This document shows positions 27,822 to 36,520 of a DNA stretch of 64,000 nt, in pieces. The number at the start of each line of letters is the position of its first letter. Position 1 is the stretch's first letter. The position numbers were made by a program, and so were the translations under genes. The notes under the pieces were generated by a model. It worked only from the letters and a program-made list of their open reading frames with translations, made no database searches and was not told where the DNA came from. Source of the stretch: Gammaproteobacteria bacterium (GTDB lineage: Bacteria > Pseudomonadota > Gammaproteobacteria > Steroidobacterales > PWYM01); assembly GCA_003567475.1 (NCBI GenBank), contig PWZL01000021.1:25030-89029 (forward strand). The letters are read 5' to 3'.

Positions 27822-28373
27822 TCAGCGCAGGTTCGGCACCGGCTGCTCCCACTCGGCCCGCGCCTGCGTCGCAGGTGGCGGCACGATCGCCAGCAGCTTG
27901 AGTTCGAACACCAGGGTCTCGTCCGGACCGATCACCCCGGCGCCGGAGCGCCCATATGCGCGCTCCGGGGGCGTCACCAGCCACATCCGCGTGCCCACCG
28001 GCGACTGCGCGAGCACGTCCTGCCAGCCGGCAATGGCGCGCGCGACCGGCAGCGTCGCCGGCTCCTCCCGCCGCCAGGAGTTATCGAATTCCCGTCCGTC
28101 GATCCGCCAGCCGCGATAATGCACCCGCACCCAGTCTTCCAAGGCCGGCACCTCGCCGTCACCAGGCACCAGCACTTCCACCAGCACACCGCTGGACAGC
28201 CGCACGACGCCCGGGCGCGCCGCCTCCCGGCGACGGTAGTCGGTCCCTTCCTCGGCGTTGAGCGTTGCCAGCAGCACCCGATCTTCGATCTGCTGGGGCG
28301 TGAGCCCACTGGAGCGCGCCACCAGAAACACGGCGACCAGCGCGGCCAGGCTGAGCAGAATCACCCGCAGCAT
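27822..28373 (-). CDS. Membrane-anchored FKBP-type peptidyl-prolyl isomerase
   Basis: 183 aa with one N-terminal membrane anchor (residues ~1-20) and an FKBP domain at ~60-165 (VRVHYRGWRIDGREFDNSW, then GWQDVLAQSPVGTRMWL and PPERAYG). It probably acts on folding in the periplasm. The ATG at 28373 was chosen, since the upstream frame overlaps the Sel1 gene. It starts 10 bases after the Sel1 gene stop, so the two are co-transcribed. Confidence 0.85.
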   Translation of the reverse strand: MLRVILLSLAALVAVFLVARSSGLTPQQIEDRVLLATLNAEEGTDYRRREAARPGVVRLSSGVLVEVLVPGDGEVPALEDWVRVHYRGWRIDGREFDNSWRREEPATLPVARAIAGWQDVLAQSPVGTRMWLVTPPERAYGRSGAGVIGPDETLVFELKLLAIVPPPATQARAEWEQPVPNLR

Positions 28374-28383
28374 CGGGGCTGCC

Positions 28384-29307
28384 TCACTGGGCGGCCGCCC
28401 AGGCGATCGCGCGGGCACGGACTTCACGGCGCTCGGCCTCCGTGAGGACGCCGTCGAGCAGCCGGCGCAGGCGCTCACCCGAGGCATCACCGCCAGCGGC
28501 GGCCAGGTTGGCCCATTTCGCAGCGGTCAGGGCGTCCTGCTCGACGCCCTGGCCTTCGAGGTAAAGATAGGCCAGCCGCGCCTGTACCGACGCATGACCG
28601 CGCGCGGCCCCGAGTTGCGCATACTCCGCCGCACGCGTGGCATCGATCGGATGCCCGCCGATCCCCTCCAGATACAGTCGGACCAGGAAGTGCGTCGCCA
28701 GGGTCTCGCCGTCCGCGAGCGCGGTCTCCAGCAGGGCACGTGCCTCAGCAACCCGGGAAGGCTCGGCGCCGCCCATGGCATCGGCGATCAGCACAGAGGC
28801 CCAGGCGACACGGGCGGGGGCATAGTCCGCCTCGATCGCCTCCTCGAACCAGTGCTCTGCCAGAGCCACATCCTGGGCAACGCCCTGCCCGCCGAGATAC
28901 ATCCAGCCGAGTTTCAGGGCGTACTCAGACGCCCCACCGCGGGCCGCGGCGGCATACCAGCGGGCAGCCTCCTCGCCATCCATCGGCACGCCATGCCCCT
29001 GCTCGTAGATCCAACCCAGTTGCGTCATCGCCGCGACCGAGCCTGCAGCGGCAGCACTCTCGAAACCTTCGCGCGCACGCTGCCAGTCGGGCGGGGTCTC
29101 CCTCAGGGCGGCATGCGCGCGGGCTTCGGCCACCTCGGCCGCCACCGTGGTGGGGGCGACGCCTGGCGTGCCATGCGACGCGGCTGGCGGGCTGGACCGG
29201 TCCTGCGGCGCGGTTGCGCAGCCCAGCAGGATGATCACCACCGCGGCGCACAGCGGCAGCGTGCGCGCCAGCGACGTGACGGGATAAGATGGTTCAGGCG
29301 GGTTCAT
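28384..29307 (-). CDS. Sel1-repeat lipoprotein
   Basis: 307 aa. The N-terminal lipoprotein signal has lipobox LLGC (Cys ~30). From ~60 to 290 it carries about six Sel1-like (TPR-like) repeats with the pattern A-A-x-x-G-x-x-x-A-x-x-x-LG-x-x-Y. Sel1 proteins act as scaffolds in envelope processes. The FKBP gene follows in the same direction. Function not assigned beyond this. Confidence 0.82.
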   Translation of the reverse strand: MNPPEPSYPVTSLARTLPLCAAVVIILLGCATAPQDRSSPPAASHGTPGVAPTTVAAEVAEARAHAALRETPPDWQRAREGFESAAAAGSVAAMTQLGWIYEQGHGVPMDGEEAARWYAAAARGGASEYALKLGWMYLGGQGVAQDVALAEHWFEEAIEADYAPARVAWASVLIADAMGGAEPSRVAEARALLETALADGETLATHFLVRLYLEGIGGHPIDATRAAEYAQLGAARGHASVQARLAYLYLEGQGVEQDALTAAKWANLAAAGGDASGERLRRLLDGVLTEAERREVRARAIAWAAAQ

Positions 29308-29455
29308 GCGTCGCCGTCTCGTGGCCGGAAGCGAAACGCCCGGCCCTGGTTACCGACCCGGGAAGCTTAAGCCCCGTTTGTTACGATCATGTGACGAGAT
29401 GGCCGCAAGGCCCGCAAAGCGCGGTCCCGAGGACGCGCGGCGAGGAGGGAAGCCC

Positions 29456-29911
29456 ATGGACAGCGTCATCACGGCGCGCGTCGGCGCAGCGCGACCGACG
29501 CCAGCACACCACCCCGGCCAAGCGCGCTGGGGCACGGTCACACTGACCTGGACCGGCGCGCTGCTGGCGGCAGGCGCCGGCTGGGCGGTCGCCGCGGCCA
29601 CTGAGGCGACGCCGGTGGACCCGGAACTCGCCCTGCTGATCCGCGGCATGGCCGGGATCAAGGCGCTGATCGTGGTGGCGCTGCTCGCGGCGCTGAGCTG
29701 GCGGACCCGATGGCACCTGTCACGCCCCCTGTGGGCGGCTTACGCCATGGGCGCCTGGGGCATGGCCTTCGCGACCCTGCTGATCTGGCAGGCCGCCTTC
29801 ATCGGCGCCGCCGCGGTATTTTTCCACGTCGCCGAGCTGGCCGTACTCGTCCTGGCGTGGCGCGACGGTCGCCGGAGTTTCGGCCTGCTCGACTACGCCG
29901 GACGGGGCTGA
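29456..29911 (+). CDS. Small integral membrane protein of unknown function
   Basis: 151 aa with four hydrophobic segments (about 26-48, 60-80, 90-112 and 115-135), N-terminus polar. The ATG at 29456 has a strong AGGAGGGA Shine-Dalgarno; the longer upstream frame lacks one. It is divergent from the Sel1 gene and has no recognised family motif. Confidence 0.6.
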   Translation: MDSVITARVGAARPTPAHHPGQARWGTVTLTWTGALLAAGAGWAVAAATEATPVDPELALLIRGMAGIKALIVVALLAALSWRTRWHLSRPLWAAYAMGAWGMAFATLLIWQAAFIGAAAVFFHVAELAVLVLAWRDGRRSFGLLDYAGRG

Positions 29912-29957
29912 TCAGCCCCCCCGGCGCCGGCGCGTCACCGCCGTTTTCGAACCCGGC

Positions 29958-30758
29958 TCAGGGCGCCCCGGCCTTCCGACCGACCGCCTCACCTTCGGCA
30001 CGGTAATGACCGTTCACCGCCAGCGCAGGCTTGTCGTCCGTCTCGTCGTCACGGCCGTGTTCATCAGCCGCGGTCGAGGTTGCGGCCTGGCCGTCACCGT
30101 CCTTGACGTCCTCGCGCGCGTCGCCGTCAGCAGCACCCGCGTCCTGCAGGACAGGTGTCTCGGCCGCCGAATCGGCCGCCGGGATGGCCCCCTCCGCTGC
30201 GGCACTGGACTCGGCGGCGTGAGCGGCCTGGGCGGGCGGATCGGCGACTTCAGGGGCGGCCGTCGACTTGGCAGCCTCGGGCTCCTCGGACGCGCGGTCG
30301 TGGGCCGGGGTTGCCGCGGCCCCGGCGGCCGCCGCACCCACCGCGGCCCCCGCGACGCCCGCGCGCGCCGGATCCGGCCCTGAGGACGCGGTCGCCGACC
30401 CGGGCGGATCCCCCGCGTCGTCGGTGCCGGCCTCGGTGTCCGTCACGGCCTCGGTCAAGCGTCGCCGCTCGGGCTCCGCCTGCAGCACGTCCTGCCGCGG
30501 CGCATCGCAGAGCTCGGTGGCGCCGGAGGCGAGGTGCTCATACAGACTGCGGTAGTCCGCGGTGATCTGGTCGAACAGCTCGCCGGTGTGCTGGAAATGA
30601 TCCGTGACCTGCTGACGGTAGTCCGCCAGCGCCTGCTTGGCCGCATCCCGCTCAGCCTCGACCTTGCCGGCACGCGACTTGTCGGACGAGAGCCGGCCGA
30701 CGGCGAGGCCGATGACCCCACCGGCGACAACCAGAAGCAGGTAGACGAGTATCTCCAT
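29958..30758 (-). CDS. zapG: ZapG/YhcB-like cell-division protein with long disordered tail
   Basis: 266 aa. The first ~110 residues match the DUF1043 family: one membrane anchor (~2-22), a coiled coil, and the conserved segment VTDHFQHTGELFDQ with DYRSLYEHLASGA. YhcB/ZapG links cell division and envelope synthesis. E. coli YhcB is about 130 aa; here residues ~130-266 form an Ala/Glu/Asp/Pro-rich low-complexity tail. The ATG at 30758 has GGAGG upstream. It is divergent from pcs. Confidence 0.82.
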   Translation of the reverse strand: MEILVYLLLVVAGGVIGLAVGRLSSDKSRAGKVEAERDAAKQALADYRQQVTDHFQHTGELFDQITADYRSLYEHLASGATELCDAPRQDVLQAEPERRRLTEAVTDTEAGTDDAGDPPGSATASSGPDPARAGVAGAAVGAAAAGAAATPAHDRASEEPEAAKSTAAPEVADPPAQAAHAAESSAAAEGAIPAADSAAETPVLQDAGAADGDAREDVKDGDGQAATSTAADEHGRDDETDDKPALAVNGHYRAEGEAVGRKAGAP

Positions 30759-30873
30759 GACAACCTCCACGCGGACACACCCGAGCGCCGGGTGACCCGC
30801 AACAGTGAACTGCGTCGAGCATAGGCAATGCGTAACGGCTTTACCACCGTATTTTCCGCAGCGCCACAGGGGT

Positions 30874-30901
30874 TTGCCTGTCGTGACATTCCCGCTACAG
30901 T
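30874..30901 (+). promoter_or_regulatory. Possible sigma-70-type promoter before pcs-mcr
   Basis: TTGCCT (30874-30879) and TACAGT (30896-30901), each 4 of 6 to consensus, are 16 bases apart in the 284-base divergent gap before pcs. This is a weak call by eye. No PHO or FNR/CRP-like palindrome was seen in this gap. Confidence 0.25.
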
Positions 30902-31042
30902 GCACTCGCCGGATAAGGGGAGGACGTTCACGGCAGGGTCGGCCCGAAGACCTCAGAACGTGCGGCTCCGGCTTGCAGCAACCGCCCGCGGCGCTCGAAG
31001 GACGCGCACGCCGCCGGCCATGCTCCGCGAGGACATGGCAAC

Positions 31043-34000
31043 GTGATCGAAGAGCCCTCTACCGTGCCCGCGGTGCTGCCGCCGAAGGCGTCCGTCAATC
31101 CCCTGCGCACGCGCGCGGACTGGCAGTCCGCGCGTACGGCCTGCGAGACCGACCCCGGCCGCTACCATGGCGACCTCGCCGCTCACGAGCTGCACTGGTT
31201 CGATCCCGCGACAGGCAGCCACGGCGCCTGGCTGACGCTCGACGCCGGCGGCCACTGGTCAGGCTGGGACGCGGTCAGCGGGGCTGCCGTCACCGCCGAT
31301 CATGCCGCTGACTGGCGCCCGTGGCGCTGTGGCCTGGACGACACCGAGGCGCCCTGGTATCGCTGGTTCGTCGATGCCCGCACCAATGCCTGTTTCAACG
31401 AAGTCGACCGGCATGTGCTCGCAGGACATGGCGAAGAGCCCGCGCTGCTGGTGGAAGGCGATCGCTGGGACCAGTCGCGTGCCGAGGGTCGCGGCGGCCC
31501 GGTGGTGTCCTACCCGGTCTCCCGACGCCGGCTGCTGGTGGAGGTTGCCAGCGCCGCGCTGGTGATGCAGCGCTTGGGCTTGCGGCGGGGTGACCGCATC
31601 GCCCTGAACCTGCCGAATATTCCTCAGCAGGTGGTCTGGACTGAGGCGGCCAAGCGCCTGGGGATCATCTACACGCCGGTGTTCGGCGGTTTCTCCGACA
31701 AGACGCTGGCCGATCGCATCCACGATGCCCGTGCCCGCGTGGTGATCACCGCTGACGGCGGTTACCGCAACGCCCAGATCGTGCCGTTCAAGGCCGTCTA
31801 CACGGATCCCGCGCTGGACCAGTATCTGCCAGGCGAGCGTGCGCTCACCGTGGTCGCCGAGGCGCTGGCAACCCTCGGACTGGGTGCCGAAGCCGTCGAG
31901 CGCATTATCGCCTGTGCGGCCGATGCGGTGGCTGGCGAAATCACCGTCGAGCGCCGGGATGTCATGCGTGGTGTGGGCGTGGCCCTGGGCGAACTGAGCG
32001 AGCGCGCCGATCTCGACGCCGCGGCCGCCGGGCGTATCCGCACGACCCTGGCCCGCGCGCTGGTCGATGCCGGTGCCGACGTCGAGCATGTGATCGTGGT
32101 CCGCCACACCGGCCAGGAGGACCTGCCCTGGCGCGAGGGGCGCGATCTCTGGGCTCACGAACTCCTCGCCGAGGCCACTGAGACACTGCTCGAGGCCGCC
32201 CGCGGCGCCGGCATCGAGGTGGCGGACGCCGCCGGCCTGCTTGCCCTGCCGGATGCCGACTGCGTCCGTGCCGTCTGGGCCGCCTGTCCGCCAGCGCCGC
32301 TCGACGCCGAATATCCGCTGTTCTTCATCTACACCTCCGGCTCCACCGGCAAGCCCAAAGGCGTCGTGCACGTGCACGGCGGCTACACGGCCGGTATCGC
32401 ACACAGCATGCGCATCAGCTTCGATGCCCGGCCGGGCGATGTCATCTATGTGGTGGCCGACCCCGGCTGGATCACCGGCCAGAGCTACATGCTCTCCGCG
32501 GCACTGACTACCCGGGTGACCAGTGTCCTGGCCGAGGGTGCGCCGGTATTCCCCTCCGCGGGGCGCTTCGCCTCGATCATCGAGCGCTATGGCGTGACCA
32601 TCTTCAAGGCCGGCGTCACGTTCCTCAAGACCGTGATGACCGATCCGCAGAACGTCGAGGACGTGCGCCTCTATGACCTCTCCTCGCTGCGGGTGGCGAC
32701 GTTCTGTGCCGAGCCCACCTCACCGGCGGTGCAGCAGTTCGCGATGGAGCTGATGACCCCCTGGTACATCAACTCCTACTGGGCCACCGAGCACGGCGGC
32801 ATCGTCTGGACACATTTCTATGGCAACGGCGACTTCCCGCTGCGCGCCGACGCCCACACCTGGCCCCTGCCGTGGGTGATGGGCGACGTCTGGCTGCCGG
32901 ATGGCCCGCCCGCCGCTGACGGCCGGCTGCCCTGGCGCCGTGCCGACGATGGTGAGAAAGGCGAGATCGTGATCCATGCGCCCTACCCTTACCTCGCCCG
33001 CACCATCTGGGGCGACGCCGAGCGCTTCGTGGTCGAGGATGACCGCGTAAGCCCCGGCTGGCGCGGCGACTTCGCCCGTTACCGCGACACCTACTGGGCG
33101 CGCTGGCAGGACACCTGGGCCTATACCCAGGGCGATTTCGCCATCCGCCATGCCGATGGCAGCTTTTCGCTGCACGGGCGCAGCGATGATGTGATCAACG
33201 TCTCCGGCCATCGCCTGGGCACCGAGGAGATCGAGGGCGCGATCCTGCGTGACAAGCAGCTCAATCCGGGCTCGCCGGTCGGTAACGTGATCGTGGTCGG
33301 CGCGCCGCACCGCGAGAAGGGCCTGACGCCGCTGGCTTTCGTGACGCCGGCACCGGGCCGACGCCTTACGGTCGATGACCGCCGACGGCTGATCGAGTTG
33401 GTGCGCCAGGAGAAAGGCGCCGTGGCCGTCCCCGAGGACTTCCTGGAGGTGCCGGCGTTCCCCGAAACGCGCAGCGGGAAATACCTGCGTCGCATGGTGC
33501 GCGCGCTGGTCGAAGGCCAATCCCCGGGCGACACCACCACGCTACGCAACCCCGAATCGATTCCCCCGCTCGAACGGGCGATCGGCGAGTGGATCGCGCG
33601 CCAGAAGATCCGCGAGACACAGCGCCTGCTGGAGCGTGGCCGCTACTTCCATATCCACTACCACCCGGTGCCGCTCGCAGGCCACGAAGACTCACGGCTG
33701 GCGCTGGTGACGGTCAGCAATCCGCCGGTCAACGCGCTCAACGAGCGCGCGCTCGACGAACTCGTCACCGTGGTCGAGCACCTGTCGCGCCGGCCCGAGG
33801 TGGTGGCGGTGATCTTCACCGGCGAGGGCACCTCCTCGTTCGTGGCCGGCGCAGACATTCGCCAGCTGCTCGAAGACGTGCACACGCTCGACGAGGCCAT
33901 CACGCTGCCCAACGTCGCCCACCTGGCCTTCCGCAGCATCGAGCGCATGGACAAGCCCTGCATCGCCGCGATCAACGGCGTGGCGCTCGGCGGCGGCATG

Positions 34001-36520
34001 GAATTCGCGCTGGCCTGTCACCTGCGCCTGGCCGAACCGGTGGCGAGCTTCGGCCAGCCGGAGATCCGCCTGAACCTGCTGCCCGGCTACGGCGGCACGC
34101 AGCGGCTGACCCGGCTGCTGGCCGACCGCGACGGGCTGACGGGCCTGGTGGGGGCCGTGGAGCTGCTGATGGGCGGGCGCAGTGTCGAGGCCCCGGAGGC
34201 GCTGCGGCTCGGACTGATCGACGGCATCGCCGAGGGCGGTGATGATGTCGTGAGCCTCGCGGCCGGCATGGTCTACGACTGGCTGCGCGACCCCGCAGAC
34301 AGCGCCCTGGGTCAGCGCTGGCAGCGCGTACGGGCGCAGCGGCTGGCCTGGGAGCAGCCCGGCCGCCTCAATCTCGAGGCCGCCCTGGCCAGCGAGCAGG
34401 TGGCCGCCCTGCTCGCCCAGGCCACGGCAGTGGGACGCAGCGCCGCGGCCACGCGGGTGCTCGAGGCTGTACGCACCGGCTGGGAACAGGGACTGGCCGC
34501 CGGCCTCAAGCACGAAGCCGCGCTGTTCGCTGCGGCGGTGATCGACCCCGAGGGCGGCAAGGCCGGTATCCGCGCCTTCTTCGACCGGCGCAGCCCGCCG
34601 CTGCCCGTGCGCTTCGGCCAGCCGCGCTCACTCGAGGAGGTCCCGGCGCTGATCGCCCGAGGCGAGCTGCTGCCGGTCGGCGCGCCCTTCTATCCGGGCC
34701 TGACCCCCCTGCCACGCTGGCAGATCGGCCAGGGCGTGGTGCGCGACGCGGCCACCGGTGCGCCCCGCCATGGCGACCCCGCCGAGGTCGAGTGCGAAGT
34801 CATCGTGCCGGTGGAACGCCCGGAGGCCGACGAGGTGCTGCTGTACATCCTCGCCTCCGAGGTCAATTTCAACGACATCTGGGCCATCCAGGGCATCCCC
34901 GTATCCCCGTTCGACAGTCACGACCGCGACGTGCAGGTCACCGGCTCAGGCGGTGTGGCCCTGATCGCGGCCCTCGGCGATTCGGTGAAGCGCGAGGGAC
35001 GGCTGCGCGTGGGTGACCTGGTGTCGATCTACTCCGGCCAGTCGACCCTGCTCTCGCCCTTCGCCGGCCGCGACCCGATGTCGGCAGATTTCCGCATCCA
35101 GGGCTACGAGACCCCGGACGGCAGCCACCAGCAGTTCCTCCGGGTGCAGGCACCCCAGTGCCATCCGCTGCCCCCGGATGTCCCGCTGGAGGCGGCCGGC
35201 TCCTACATCCTCAATCTCGGCACCGTTGTCCGCGCGCTCTTCACCACGCTGGGTATCGAGCCGGGTCGGCGGATGTTCGTCGAAGGCGCGGCCACGGGAA
35301 CCGGCCTGGAGGCGCTCAAGACGGCGGCGGCGCAGGGACTGCGGGTCACCGGCATGGTCTCCAGCCCCGCCCGCGCGAACGTCGTACGGCAGTACGGCGC
35401 GGTCGGGGCGATCGACCGACGCGACCCGGCGCTGGCCGATTGCTTCCGGCCGGTTCCGGGCGAGCGTGAGGCGATTCTGGCCTGGGAGCGCGCCGGTGAG
35501 CCGCTGCTCGAGGCCTTCCGGACCCAGCATGGCGGCCAGCTCGCCGACTATGTGGTCTCGCACGCCGGCGAGCAGGCGTTCCCGCGCAGCTTCCAGCTGC
35601 TCGACCAGGGCGGCTGCCTGGCCTTTTACGGCGCCTCCAGCGGCTATCACTTCACCTTTGCCGGCAAACCCGGCGCCGTCCGTGTGGAGGAGATGCTGCA
35701 GCGCGCCCGGCTGCGGGCCGGCGAGGCCGTGCTGGTGTACTACGGCCCGGAGCTCGACGCCGAGGCCCTGGTCGACCCCCACGGTATCGAGGCGATCGAG
35801 GCCGCGGCCGCGCGCGGGGCGCGGGTGGCCGTGGTCTGCTACAGCGAGGCTCAGCGGGAGTTCGTGCGTTCGCTGGGCTTCGGTGACCGGCTCGCCGGGG
35901 TGGTTTCGATCGAAGAGCTGTCCCGCCGGGCCACGATGGACTTCGAGTGGCCGGACACCATGCCCGGCCTGCCGGAGGTGCGCGACGATACGGCAGCCTT
36001 CCGCGAAGCCGTGCGGGCCTTCCAGGAGCGCACCATCAAGCCGCTGGGTCAGGCGGTTGGCAAGCTGCTGCGCTCGGCCGACAACCCGCGTGGGGCGCCC
36101 GAACTGATCATCGAGCGCGCCGGTCACGATGCACTGGCCGTCTCGACCTCGCTGGTCCAGCCGTTCACCGGCCGGGTGGTGTACGCCGAAGACATGCACG
36201 CACGCCGCTACAGCTTCTACGCCCCCCAGGTCTGGACCCGCCAGCGGAAGATTCTGCTACCCACCTGCTCGATTCTTGGCACGCACCTGTGCAACCCCTA
36301 CGAGGTCACGCAGATGAATCGCATGCTGGCGAGCGGCCAGCTGGAGATCACGCCGCCGACCCTGGTCGACTGGCACGAGTTGCCGGAAGCCCACCAGGCG
36401 ATGTGGGAGAACCGTCACGCCGGCGCGACCTATGTGGTCAATCACGCACTGCCGGCCGCGGGCCTGCGCAGTCGCGACGAACTTTTTGAAGCTTGGGCAG
36501 CGGGAGGTCAGGGAACATGA
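31043..36520 (+). CDS. pcs: Propionyl-CoA synthase (trifunctional: 3-hydroxypropionyl-CoA synthetase / dehydratase / acrylyl-CoA reductase)
   Basis: 1,825 aa, essentially the length of Chloroflexus Pcs (about 1,820), and colinear with what I recall of that protein from the N-terminus to the C-terminal NRDELYEAW-type end. It converts 3-hydroxypropionate + ATP + CoA + NADPH to propionyl-CoA. Domain 1 (~1-870), AMP-forming ligase: YTSGSTGKPKG at 430-440, YWATEHGG, and acylation Lys813 in PETRSGK. Domain 2 (~880-1190), crotonase fold: both catalytic glutamates present, E987 (ALGGGMEF) and E1007 (GQPEI), spaced 20 residues as in crotonase. Domain 3 (~1220-1825), MDR enoyl-CoA reductase with SEVNFNDIW and GAATGTGLE. 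The start is GTG with GAGG 10 bases upstream; its stop overlaps mcr. Confidence 0.97.
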   Translation: MIEEPSTVPAVLPPKASVNPLRTRADWQSARTACETDPGRYHGDLAAHELHWFDPATGSHGAWLTLDAGGHWSGWDAVSGAAVTADHAADWRPWRCGLDDTEAPWYRWFVDARTNACFNEVDRHVLAGHGEEPALLVEGDRWDQSRAEGRGGPVVSYPVSRRRLLVEVASAALVMQRLGLRRGDRIALNLPNIPQQVVWTEAAKRLGIIYTPVFGGFSDKTLADRIHDARARVVITADGGYRNAQIVPFKAVYTDPALDQYLPGERALTVVAEALATLGLGAEAVERIIACAADAVAGEITVERRDVMRGVGVALGELSERADLDAAAAGRIRTTLARALVDAGADVEHVIVVRHTGQEDLPWREGRDLWAHELLAEATETLLEAARGAGIEVADAAGLLALPDADCVRAVWAACPPAPLDAEYPLFFIYTSGSTGKPKGVVHVHGGYTAGIAHSMRISFDARPGDVIYVVADPGWITGQSYMLSAALTTRVTSVLAEGAPVFPSAGRFASIIERYGVTIFKAGVTFLKTVMTDPQNVEDVRLYDLSSLRVATFCAEPTSPAVQQFAMELMTPWYINSYWATEHGGIVWTHFYGNGDFPLRADAHTWPLPWVMGDVWLPDGPPAADGRLPWRRADDGEKGEIVIHAPYPYLARTIWGDAERFVVEDDRVSPGWRGDFARYRDTYWARWQDTWAYTQGDFAIRHADGSFSLHGRSDDVINVSGHRLGTEEIEGAILRDKQLNPGSPVGNVIVVGAPHREKGLTPLAFVTPAPGRRLTVDDRRRLIELVRQEKGAVAVPEDFLEVPAFPETRSGKYLRRMVRALVEGQSPGDTTTLRNPESIPPLERAIGEWIARQKIRETQRLLERGRYFHIHYHPVPLAGHEDSRLALVTVSNPPVNALNERALDELVTVVEHLSRRPEVVAVIFTGEGTSSFVAGADIRQLLEDVHTLDEAITLPNVAHLAFRSIERMDKPCIAAINGVALGGGMEFALACHLRLAEPVASFGQPEIRLNLLPGYGGTQRLTRLLADRDGLTGLVGAVELLMGGRSVEAPEALRLGLIDGIAEGGDDVVSLAAGMVYDWLRDPADSALGQRWQRVRAQRLAWEQPGRLNLEAALASEQVAALLAQATAVGRSAAATRVLEAVRTGWEQGLAAGLKHEAALFAAAVIDPEGGKAGIRAFFDRRSPPLPVRFGQPRSLEEVPALIARGELLPVGAPFYPGLTPLPRWQIGQGVVRDAATGAPRHGDPAEVECEVIVPVERPEADEVLLYILASEVNFNDIWAIQGIPVSPFDSHDRDVQVTGSGGVALIAALGDSVKREGRLRVGDLVSIYSGQSTLLSPFAGRDPMSADFRIQGYETPDGSHQQFLRVQAPQCHPLPPDVPLEAAGSYILNLGTVVRALFTTLGIEPGRRMFVEGAATGTGLEALKTAAAQGLRVTGMVSSPARANVVRQYGAVGAIDRRDPALADCFRPVPGEREAILAWERAGEPLLEAFRTQHGGQLADYVVSHAGEQAFPRSFQLLDQGGCLAFYGASSGYHFTFAGKPGAVRVEEMLQRARLRAGEAVLVYYGPELDAEALVDPHGIEAIEAAAARGARVAVVCYSEAQREFVRSLGFGDRLAGVVSIEELSRRATMDFEWPDTMPGLPEVRDDTAAFREAVRAFQERTIKPLGQAVGKLLRSADNPRGAPELIIERAGHDALAVSTSLVQPFTGRVVYAEDMHARRYSFYAPQVWTRQRKILLPTCSILGTHLCNPYEVTQMNRMLASGQLEITPPTLVDWHELPEAHQAMWENRHAGATYVVNHALPAAGLRSRDELFEAWAAGGQGT

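Noticed and set aside
29958..30560. GC-rich imperfect repeats in the 3' half of the zapG-like gene, considered as a tandem repeat array
   Set aside because: The bases follow Ala-, Glu- and Pro-rich codons without a fixed period, so they reflect protein low complexity.
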